Below are positions 23,901-29,836 of a DNA stretch of 29,836 bases, piece by piece. The DNA is from UBA9732 sp031935845 (lineage in GTDB: Bacteria > Spirochaetota > Spirochaetia > Sphaerochaetales > Sphaerochaetaceae): NCBI GenBank assembly GCA_031935845.1, contig JAJBWA010000019.1:1-29836 (forward strand). Reading direction: 5' to 3'. The notes beneath the pieces were generated by a model. The model did not search any database and was not told the DNA's origin. It saw only the letters and a list, made by a program, of their open reading frames with translations. Each line of letters starts with the position of its first letter. Within the stretch, counting starts at the first letter, position 1. Made by a program: the position numbers and the translations under genes.

Positions 23901-24404
23901 ATGGATACAAGAAGAATCGTCCACATGGGAATGCTTACGGCACTTGCCATGATCCTGTCCTTCATTGAAAGCCAGATACCGGCCTTCGTTGCAATCCCCG
24001 GAATGAAGATCGGGCTTGCAAACATTGCCGTGGTCTTTGCGCTCTACACGCTGGGTTTCAGGGATGCGCTTGCGGTTTCGCTCATCAGGGTGGTCCTGAG
24101 CGCGCTTCTCTTCGGCTCCGTCGTATCCGGCCTGTATTCACTCTGCGGAGCATTGCTCTCGCTGACCGTGATGGCCCTGCTGCGCAGGACCGGGCTGTTC
24201 GGAGTGGTAGGAGTCAGTGTCTGCGGTGCGGTTTCACATAATCTTGGACAAACAGCCGCTGCATGGCTTATACTTAGAACCCGGGCGATAGTCTACTACC
24301 TGCCGTTCCTTCTCATAAGCGCAGTGGCAGGTGGCATCGTGATAGGACTTGTATCCGCAGTCCTCGTCACGCGCATAAAAGGAGGACCCGATGGGCAAAG
24401 ATGA
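23901..24404 (+). CDS. Gx transporter family membrane protein, EetB-like / ECF S-component fold
   Basis: A 167-residue integral membrane protein with about five to six helices. The N-terminus (GMLTALAMILSFIESQIPAF, then PGMKIGLANIAVVFALY) and HNLGQTAAAWLI match the Gx family, once annotated as heptaprenyl diphosphate synthase component I, which has the ECF S-component fold. It is EetB-like by its pairing with the NusG-II gene. ATG 23901 with GAGGG is preferred over GTG 23889. It overlaps psiE by 14 bases and precedes an ECF module with no other S-component, so it may be that module's substrate-binding unit. Confidence 0.87.
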   Translation: MDTRRIVHMGMLTALAMILSFIESQIPAFVAIPGMKIGLANIAVVFALYTLGFRDALAVSLIRVVLSALLFGSVVSGLYSLCGALLSLTVMALLRRTGLFGVVGVSVCGAVSHNLGQTAAAWLILRTRAIVYYLPFLLISAVAGGIVIGLVSAVLVTRIKGGPDGQR

Positions 24405-24843
24405 GAAAGACAAGGAATCGTTGTTGAAGACAGATAAGAAATTCTCGCCGCTTTTCTTTGAAGTCGAAGGCGCGGTAGGTAAGTTCGAGAGGGGTGTCCA
24501 CTGGGCCACTACCATCATAATGCTGCTCCTGACTCTTCTTGTGCTTGCGGGAATCTGCGTGTATTCGGTCAGGATTCCGAGCCTGTTCAAGGATATTCTG
24601 TCAGGAAAACACGAGTCCCTGCTGGTTCTTCTTGAGTTTGTCGCCGAGGTCCTGATGGCCGTGGAGCTGATCCACGTCATCATTGCCCAGAACATGGAAT
24701 CCGTAATCGAGATTCTCATGATTGCATTCACCAGGGAACTTGTCATCAAGCAGTGGGCCATGTGGGAGCTGCTCGTCGGAGTCGCAATCATCGCCGGTCT
24801 GTTTGCTGTCAGGAAGTACCTTACCGAAAAGGATAAATGCTGA
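24391..24843 (+). CDS. PsiE-like membrane protein
   Basis: A 150-residue protein with an acidic/basic cytoplasmic N-terminus (about 1-34) and roughly four helices: 36-58, 75-97, 104-115 and 125-143. The LLVLLEFVAEVLMAVELIHVI helix and the following FTRELVIKQWAMWELLVGVA segment resemble PsiE, a phosphate-starvation-inducible membrane protein of unknown function. The start has a strong AGGAGG. It overlaps eetB-like and ecfA1 genes on both sides, so it is co-expressed with the flavin/ECF set. Assignment rests on pattern memory. Confidence 0.68.
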   Translation: MGKDEKDKESLLKTDKKFSPLFFEVEGAVGKFERGVHWATTIIMLLLTLLVLAGICVYSVRIPSLFKDILSGKHESLLVLLEFVAEVLMAVELIHVIIAQNMESVIEILMIAFTRELVIKQWAMWELLVGVAIIAGLFAVRKYLTEKDKC

Positions 24844-25577
24844 CCCTCAGGGGCATCAGTCATCATTATCCGGATACCCCGGACGGGACATGTGCGCTCT
24901 CATCAGTGGACATGGACATCCCGGCCGGGGCTTTTGTATGCATACTCGGGCCTTCCGGTTCCGGTAAATCCACACTTGCACGCATCCTCAATGCACTGAT
25001 CATCCCGTCCTGCGGCACCATGGCCGTAGACGGTCTTGTTCTTGACGGCTCCAGTGCTCCCGACAGTTCCCTGCTCAGGAAGATCCGCTGCACGGTAGGC
25101 ATGGTCTTCCAGAACCCTGAGAACCAGATCATCGGCGATACCGTAGAGCAGGACGTGGCATTCGGGCCCGAGAACCTGGGACTTTCCCATGAGGAGATTA
25201 CCGCCCGGACCGATGCCGCGCTGCGCATGATGTCCCTTGAACAGCTGCGCCTGAGGAATCCCATGCAGCTTTCAGGCGGCCAGATGCAGCGCCTCGCCGT
25301 AGCCGGAGCCCTGGCTCTGCGCACGAAATACATTGTCCTGGACGAGTGCCTGTCCATGCTGGACGGTCAGGGCAGGGAAGAAGTCATGGATGCACTTCTG
25401 AAACTCAGGAAGGAGCAGGGGATTGCCCTGATCATGATTTCCCACGATTCACGCGACTGTGTGGCTGCCGACCATGTCTATGTCCTTGACAAGGGCTCCG
25501 TTGCCATGGAAGGAACTGCCGGTGACATCCTGGGCAGGAAGGCCGAACTTGAGGCCTTGGGGATACGCACATGCTGA
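24837..25577 (+). CDS. ecfA1: ECF transporter ATPase A1 (CbiO/EcfA type)
   Basis: A 246-residue ATPase. Walker A GPSGSGKST (38-46), Q92 in MVFQNPENQIIGDTVEQDVA, the signature LSGGQMQRLAVAGAL (145-159), Walker B YIVLDE (165-170) and H203 are intact. The QNPENQI-GDTVEQDVAFGPENLG stretch is the typical EcfA fingerprint. Slightly short (usual about 270-280), lacking most of the C-terminal domain. It overlaps psiE and ecfT by 7 bases each. Confidence 0.92.
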   Translation: MLTLRGISHHYPDTPDGTCALSSVDMDIPAGAFVCILGPSGSGKSTLARILNALIIPSCGTMAVDGLVLDGSSAPDSSLLRKIRCTVGMVFQNPENQIIGDTVEQDVAFGPENLGLSHEEITARTDAALRMMSLEQLRLRNPMQLSGGQMQRLAVAGALALRTKYIVLDECLSMLDGQGREEVMDALLKLRKEQGIALIMISHDSRDCVAADHVYVLDKGSVAMEGTAGDILGRKAELEALGIRTC

Positions 25578-26341
25578 AGGACATCAACCTGGGACGCTAT
25601 CATCATGGATCCTCTTTCCTTCACCGCCTTGATCCGCGGACCAAGCTGGCGTTCCTGATCGTATACATCGTATGCGTCTTCCTTGCCCGCAGCGTGCTGC
25701 AGTGCTCGTTGTGCCTACTTGTTCTTGTTGCGCTCATCGCACTGTCGGAAGTGCCTCTTGCCTTCATGTTCCGTGGCCTGCGTACACCGCTTGTGGTGCT
25801 TCTTATAGTTGATGTCATGAACATAATCCTGCTGGATGACGGCCTCCGTATATCTGTTCTTCTGACTCTTCGGATCACGGAAGTCGTGCTTGCATCCAAC
25901 CTCCTTACGCTTACCACTCTTCCAAAGCAGATTGCCGATGGCCTGGAGAAATCGCTTTCATGGCTCAGGATCTTCAGGGTTCCGGTACACGATATCGCAA
26001 CCATGGTTGCGGTAGCCTTCCGTTTCATCCCCATCCTCACCCAGGAGGCAAGGGACCTGATGGATGCCCAGACCATGAGGGGCGCGGACTTCTCCCACGG
26101 AAGCCTTGTGAAGAGGGCCAGGGCGCTGGGCCCGCTTGCCGTCACCGTCTTTGCTTCTGCATTCAGACGTGCCGATGAAACCGCTCTTGCCATGGACAGC
26201 AGGCTGTACGGTCTTTCCTCTTCCGGAAGCTGCGGTTCAAGGCTTCATCCTCTGGCATTCACGCATGAGGATGCTGCAGCTTTCATCTGCATCTTCTGTT
26301 TCCTGACAGTCATGATCCTGATGCGCGCAGGAGGTCTGTGA
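25571..26341 (+). CDS. ecfT: ECF transporter transmembrane subunit EcfT
   Basis: A 256-residue membrane protein with the N-terminal LHRLDPRTKLAFLIVYI signature and two coupling-helix motifs, AQTMRGADF (166-174) and AMDSRLYG (207-214), corresponding to the conserved Ala-Arg-Gly pairs that contact the ATPases. Several hydrophobic helices lie at 27-60 and 72-115, with a last one at the C-terminus. In ECF transporters it links the A1/A2 ATPase pair to an S-component. Its stop overlaps ecfA2. Confidence 0.92.
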   Translation: MLKDINLGRYHHGSSFLHRLDPRTKLAFLIVYIVCVFLARSVLQCSLCLLVLVALIALSEVPLAFMFRGLRTPLVVLLIVDVMNIILLDDGLRISVLLTLRITEVVLASNLLTLTTLPKQIADGLEKSLSWLRIFRVPVHDIATMVAVAFRFIPILTQEARDLMDAQTMRGADFSHGSLVKRARALGPLAVTVFASAFRRADETALAMDSRLYGLSSSGSCGSRLHPLAFTHEDAAAFICIFCFLTVMILMRAGGL

Positions 26342-26934
26342 TGGTACGGCTTGAAAACGTCTGTTTCGGTTATGATAAGGATAGTCTGCTTCTGGAAAAC
26401 ATCTCCTTTTGTGTTGAAGACGGAGAATCCTTCGGGATAAGCGGCAGAAGCGGCTGCGGCAAGACCACTTTGGCCAAATTGATCTGCGGCCTGCTCAAAC
26501 CGGTTTCAGGCAGCATCTCCGTTTCCCCCCGACCCCGCATGGTCATGCAGTTCCCCGAGCGCCAGCTCTTTGCCCGCACCGTCCTTGAAGACGTCATGTA
26601 CGGCCCGCTGAATATGGGCCAGGAAAAGGAAAAGGCAAGGGAAGCTGCTCTCCGCACTCTGGGCAGACTCGGCCTTGACGGCAGGCTGTATGACAGATCC
26701 CCGTTCTCCCTTTCCGGCGGCGAGAAGCGTCTTGCGGCAATTGCCGGCATCCTTGCCATGGATCCCGGAATCCTTGTCCTCGACGAACCCACCGCAGGTC
26801 TCGATGCCTTCGGGGAATCCGCCCTTGTCTCCATCCTTTCCTCCCTTCATGCCGACGGCAGGACCATCATCATCGTCAGCCATGACGATGCCCTCCTGAA
26901 CACCCTCTGTACCGGCAGCTTCATGCTTTCCTGA
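26341..26934 (+). CDS. ecfA2: ECF transporter ATPase A2, short form
   Basis: A 197-residue ATPase with Walker A GRSGCGKT (35-42), LSGGEKRLAAIAGIL (124-138), Walker B LVLDEP (146-151) and H181 in VSHDD. It stops 16 residues after the H-loop histidine, so the C-terminal domain found in most EcfA proteins (total about 280) is missing, and the segment between Walker A and the Q-loop (QFPERQLFARTVLEDVMYGP) is compact. ATG 26341 follows AGGAGG; a GTG 3 bases earlier is possible. Last gene of the block, with no terminator seen on this strand. Confidence 0.9.
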   Translation: MVRLENVCFGYDKDSLLLENISFCVEDGESFGISGRSGCGKTTLAKLICGLLKPVSGSISVSPRPRMVMQFPERQLFARTVLEDVMYGPLNMGQEKEKAREAALRTLGRLGLDGRLYDRSPFSLSGGEKRLAAIAGILAMDPGILVLDEPTAGLDAFGESALVSILSSLHADGRTIIIVSHDDALLNTLCTGSFMLS

Positions 26935-26996
26935 ACCATTGGTTCTACCGGTTCCACGGCTTCTGCGACATCCTCGGGAACGACAATCTCCAGTGC

Positions 26997-27030
26997 AAAA
27001 AAAAAGGGCTACATGAATTCATGCAGCCCT
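26997..27030 (-). terminator. terminator of the ferredoxin gene
   Basis: On the minus strand a 13-bp stem (AGGGCTGCATGAA with TTCATGTAGCCCT, one G-T pair) has no spare loop beyond the apex bases and is followed by nine U. It ends 20 bases after the ferredoxin stop. Confidence 0.85.
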
Positions 27031-27049
27031 ACCACACTTATGTGCGTTA

Positions 27050-27217
27050 TTACTCTTCAACGATTGCTCCGACAGGGCAAACTGATGCGCATGTTCCGCA
27101 CTGTGCGCACTTGTCCTGATCGATGACGTAGATGTCACCTTCGTTGATTGCCTCAACCGGGCACTCGCCTGCGCATGTTCCACATGCAGCACATGAATCA
27201 GTAATTCTGTAAGCCAT
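27050..27217 (-). CDS. 2[4Fe-4S] ferredoxin
   Basis: A 55-residue clostridial-type ferredoxin, too short for many gene callers. It starts MAYRITDSCAACGTC and has two full C-x2-C-x2-C-x3-C-P clusters: C9, C12, C15, C19-P and C37, C40, C43, C47-P. It is a soluble low-potential electron carrier, as used with pyruvate:ferredoxin oxidoreductase, hydrogenases or Rnf complexes in anaerobes. The start follows AGGAG. It is monocistronic, with its own promoter and terminator, and lies between the flavin/ECF block and topB. Confidence 0.96.
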   Translation of the reverse strand: MAYRITDSCAACGTCAGECPVEAINEGDIYVIDQDKCAQCGTCASVCPVGAIVEE

Positions 27218-27256
27218 CTTCAGTCTCCTTATGAAAGATTACTCATTGGTATCTGA

Positions 27257-27285
27257 ATGATAGTCCGAGACAGGACAAGCGTCAA
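27257..27285 (-). promoter_or_regulatory. promoter of the ferredoxin gene
   Basis: On the minus strand: TTGACG (27285-27280), exactly 17 bases, TATCAT (27262-27257). Two 5/6 boxes at ideal spacing, about 40 bases upstream of the start codon. Confidence 0.75.
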
Positions 27286-27294
27286 GGACAATGC

Positions 27295-27323
27295 TTGTTG
27301 AAATGTGCCTATTTCAGTATCAT
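27295..27323 (+). promoter_or_regulatory. promoter of topB, leaderless
   Basis: TTGTTG (27295-27300), 17 bases, TATCAT (27318-27323). The -10 ends 7 bases before the topB ATG (27331). An inverted repeat TGAAAT-N6-ATTTCA (27299-27316) fills the spacer. Confidence 0.5.
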
Positions 27324-27330
27324 CTTGGGT

Positions 27331-29706
27331 ATGAAACAACTGGTTCTGGCTGAGAAGCCGAGTGTAGGAAAAGAACTTGCCCGCGTGCTGGGATGCACCA
27401 ACAGGGGCAAGTATCTTGAGAATGATGAATATGTCGTAACCTGGGCCCTCGGGCACCTTGTCACCCTCTGTCCTCCCGATTACTACGGAGCCGAATACAG
27501 GCACTGGACCCTCAGGAACCTGCCTATCCTTCCGCAGAAACTCGAGACCATGGTCATAGACAAGAGCAAGGATCAGTTCGAGATAGTGAAGAACCTCCTG
27601 AACCGTGAAGACGTGGACGGAGTCATCATCGCCACCGATGCAGGACGCGAAGGCGAGCTCGTCGCCCGCTGGATCCTGAAGCAGGCCGGTTGTTCAAAGC
27701 CTGCAAAGAGACTCTGGATCAGCAGCCAGACGGATCTTGCCATCAGGCAGGGATTTGCATCGCTCAGACCGGCAGAGGATTACGACAACCTCTATGCCGC
27801 GGCAGAGAGCCGCTCCTATGCAGACTGGTATGTTGGATACAACGTCTCCAGAGCCATGAGCTGCCATTTCGACACAAGGCTTTCGGCAGGCCGCGTCCAG
27901 ACTCCTACTCTTGCCCTCATTACCGGCAGGGAAGACGAGATAGAGGATTTCGCCGGCCGTTTCTACTGGACGCTCAAGGCTGATTTCGGAACATTCAAGG
28001 CATCCTGGTATTCTTCGGACAATTCCATAAGGATCGGAGAGGAAGCCAAGGCAAATGAACTTGCCGCAAAACTCAAGGGTGCAAAGGCAACCGTCACCAG
28101 CATAAGGGAAGTCCCCAAGGCCGAGAAACCGCCGCTTGCCTATGACCTTACGGAGCTCCAGCGCGATGCAAACAGCATCCTGGGCTTCTCCGCCAAGGAG
28201 ACCCTGGACACGCTCCAGCGCCTTTATGAAGTCTATAAGATAGTCACATATCCCAGAACGGACAGCCGCTACATCACGGCAGATATCGTTCCCACCATTC
28301 CGGACCGCCTTGCCGCCTTGAGCGCAACTGCTTTCGGGCTCAGGGCCGGAGAGCTTTCACGTAACGGAATACGCACGGACCTTTCCCGTCTGGTGAATGA
28401 CGAGATGGTCAGCGACCACCATGCCCTGCTGCCTACAGAGCAGAGAGTGGATGTCTCCAAGCTCAGCGCAAACGAGAAGGCTCTCTGGGAACTGATCATC
28501 ACAAGATTCCTGGAAACCCTTTCCGCCGACTACGAATACAAGACCACGACCGTTGAAGTCAACGCCGAAGGCGAAAGATTCGTAACCCGCCTTACGCTTC
28601 CCGTCAAGCAGGGATGGCGCGATGTCGCACGCGACGTAGGCCGCCGCAGTGCAGTAGCTTCCGAAGATGAAGGTGATGACAATCCGCTTATCCTCAGGCT
28701 TGCCGAAGGCGAGACACTCGAGATCAAGGATGTAGTCCTGAAGAGGAACGCAACCCTTCCTCCCGACAGATACACGGAAGCTGACCTGCTCTTTGCCATG
28801 GAGCATGCCGGGCGTTTTGTCGAGGATGCGGAGCTCAAGAGCCATCTCGAGAACGGACTGGGAACTCCCGCCACAAGGGCAGACATCATAGAGAAACTCA
28901 TCCAGAACAACTGCATAGAACGCAAGGGCAAGGAACTTGTCCCGACGGCAAAGGGCCGCGAACTGGTAAGACTTGTCCCTGACCAGCTGCGCAGTGCCGA
29001 GCTTACGGGAAAATGGGAGCAGAGGCTTTCCGCAATCTCCAAGGGAGAGGAAAACGAGGTTCCGTTCATCGAGGACATAAAGAAGAATGCTTCGGATCTG
29101 GTGAATCAGGTCATTGCAAACCGCGACAAGTTCGACCCCGACCTCATGGGTGACAAGACAAAACCCTGTCCCTCATGCGGCTGGCCGATGATGACGGTTC
29201 TTGACGAGTATGACAGGCCCCACCATGTCTGCCAGAGATTCTCATGCGGCTATGAGGAGATGGAAGTAAAGAAACGTGTGGAGGTCGCCCCGGCAGAGGT
29301 GGTTCCCACACATGCTTCAGCTTCTCCCGTAAAGAAGGTCATTGCTTCAGCATCTCCTTCTTCAAGCGGAAAGAAGACCATAGTCATCCACAAGAGCTCC
29401 GTAAAGGCTGCAGTTGCAAAGGCAACACCCCAGGTCAAGTGGGAAACGGTCATCGAAGTCGTCAAACCCAGCCACTACAGGCCGCGCAACGATTTCAGAC
29501 CTGAAAGGTCAGAGAGGTTCGATAGACCTGACAGACGCAACAGGTCCGACAGGAACAGGGACAGGCGCGACTTCCGCAGGGATGAATCCACCAGAAGCGC
29601 ATTCGCCACAAGGGAAAGCTCCGGCGGCGGAACGTTCGCCGATTTCATCAGGGCTTCCGAGGAAAGAAAGCGCAGGGATGAAGAGAGAAGGAAAAACAAG
29701 AAGTGA
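27331..29706 (+). CDS. topB: DNA topoisomerase III
   Basis: A 791-residue type IA topoisomerase that relaxes and decatenates DNA through a single-strand break. The toprim domain starts KQLVLAEKPSVGKELARVLG and has DAGREGELVARW (about 103-114); the active tyrosine is Y307 in TYPRTDSRYI. GLGTPATRADIIEKLI and KGRELV follow in the later core. Near 613-640 a cysteine set (CPSC ... C ... C) forms one zinc finger-like repeat. The last about 80 residues are a disordered, Arg/Asp-rich tail (RSERFDRPDRRNRSDRNRD-like). The ATG at 27331 has no ribosome-binding site; a frame start at 27295 is within the promoter. Monocistronic with its own terminator. Confidence 0.93.
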   Translation: MKQLVLAEKPSVGKELARVLGCTNRGKYLENDEYVVTWALGHLVTLCPPDYYGAEYRHWTLRNLPILPQKLETMVIDKSKDQFEIVKNLLNREDVDGVIIATDAGREGELVARWILKQAGCSKPAKRLWISSQTDLAIRQGFASLRPAEDYDNLYAAAESRSYADWYVGYNVSRAMSCHFDTRLSAGRVQTPTLALITGREDEIEDFAGRFYWTLKADFGTFKASWYSSDNSIRIGEEAKANELAAKLKGAKATVTSIREVPKAEKPPLAYDLTELQRDANSILGFSAKETLDTLQRLYEVYKIVTYPRTDSRYITADIVPTIPDRLAALSATAFGLRAGELSRNGIRTDLSRLVNDEMVSDHHALLPTEQRVDVSKLSANEKALWELIITRFLETLSADYEYKTTTVEVNAEGERFVTRLTLPVKQGWRDVARDVGRRSAVASEDEGDDNPLILRLAEGETLEIKDVVLKRNATLPPDRYTEADLLFAMEHAGRFVEDAELKSHLENGLGTPATRADIIEKLIQNNCIERKGKELVPTAKGRELVRLVPDQLRSAELTGKWEQRLSAISKGEENEVPFIEDIKKNASDLVNQVIANRDKFDPDLMGDKTKPCPSCGWPMMTVLDEYDRPHHVCQRFSCGYEEMEVKKRVEVAPAEVVPTHASASPVKKVIASASPSSSGKKTIVIHKSSVKAAVAKATPQVKWETVIEVVKPSHYRPRNDFRPERSERFDRPDRRNRSDRNRDRRDFRRDESTRSAFATRESSGGGTFADFIRASEERKRRDEERRKNKK

Positions 29707-29714
29707 ATACAGCT

Positions 29715-29744
29715 AGGGCATCCGGAATACGGGTGCCCTTTTTC
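29715..29744 (+). terminator. terminator of topB
   Basis: AGGGCATCCG (29715-29724) pairs with CGGGTGCCCT (29730-29739), one T-G pair, around a 5-base loop, followed by a run of T. It lies 9 bases after the topB stop. Confidence 0.88.
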
Positions 29745-29836
29745 ATGGACTTTATTCCGGAACGACGGCATCCAACTGCATCGGAATCTGAAAAGAGAAT
29801 AAGGGAATTACTCGGGGATCTTCCAGCTTTCGCAGA
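29745..29836 (+). CDS. start of an open reading frame, possibly a tyrosine recombinase (partial)
   Basis: From the ATG at 29745 the frame stays open to the window edge (30 residues, MDFIPERRHPTASESEKRIR then ELLGDLPAFA). The last ten residues recall the N-terminal core-binding region of tyrosine recombinases of Clostridia, which often read LPPF-x3-YFR. There is no ribosome-binding site and the ATG abuts the topB terminator, so the start or even the gene is uncertain. Confidence 0.35.
   Translation, partial: MDFIPERRHPTASESEKRIRELLGDLPAFA

Noticed and set aside
26933..26954. Terminator for the ECF operon from GAACC-ATT-GGTTC
   Set aside because: Short 5-bp stem with a 3-base loop and no T-run after it; two competing GGTTC partners make it look accidental.

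Overview
The window looks like a contiguous piece of a bacterial chromosome with moderate to fairly high G+C, dense head-to-tail operons and frequent AGG arginine codons. Evidence for the lineage is indirect. Binding proteins with a FANASSETKA-like signal end, the ApbE / NusG-II / Gx trio, DUF3842, and a Firmicutes-style his operon led by a YerC-type regulator together suggest an anaerobic, gut-type spirochaete (Sphaerochaeta/Treponema-like) or a relative that shares genes with Firmicutes. I hold that assignment at about 0.6. No rRNA, tRNA, CRISPR array, insertion sequence or prophage was seen.

Region by region. 1-2000: a MerR regulator with a C-terminal cysteine cluster, then a monocistronic TrpB2-type tryptophan synthase beta gene with a perfect 16-bp palindrome at its promoter. 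1994-5160 (minus): a sugar-type ABC importer (binding protein and two permeases, no ATPase), whose first gene appears to start leaderless on GTG. 5170-12571 (plus): a ten-gene histidine operon, yerC/hisR-hisZ-G-D-C-B-H-A-F-I, with a palindrome placed inside its promoter; hisE and a histidinol-phosphatase are absent. 12574-15260: a minus-strand DUF3320-like protein, a fructose-6-phosphate aldolase/transaldolase, and a minus-strand COG0523 metallochaperone GTPase with a long His/Asp tail. 15261-15570 is the only gap near 300 bp; it holds two promoters, a candidate operator and a two-unit 40-bp-periodic repeat. 15571-18111: an acyl-CoA synthetase-like enzyme, DUF3842 and an ASCH protein. 18169-22472: a complete ferric-type ABC importer (binding protein, fused double permease, MalK-type ATPase), with a terminator after the binding protein.

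22472-26934: the most interesting block. It is a tightly packed set, apbE (lipoprotein flavin transferase), a NusG-II/EetA-like protein, a Gx/EetB-like membrane protein, a PsiE-like membrane protein, and an ECF energising module (ecfA1-ecfT-ecfA2). The layout suggests a flavin export plus extracytosolic flavinylation or extracellular electron transfer unit. A textbook intrinsic terminator lies inside the apbE signal-peptide codons, separating it from the upstream ABC operon. 27000-29744: divergent 2[4Fe-4S] ferredoxin and topoisomerase III genes, each with its own terminator. The last 92 bases hold the start of a possible recombinase-like reading frame.

Three first-in-unit genes (merR, the sugar permease, topB) have a -10 box ending 6-7 nt before the start codon and no Shine-Dalgarno, so leaderless transcription may be common here. 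Start codons were chosen from ribosome-binding sites, promoter positions and family alignments as remembered; no database search was possible.
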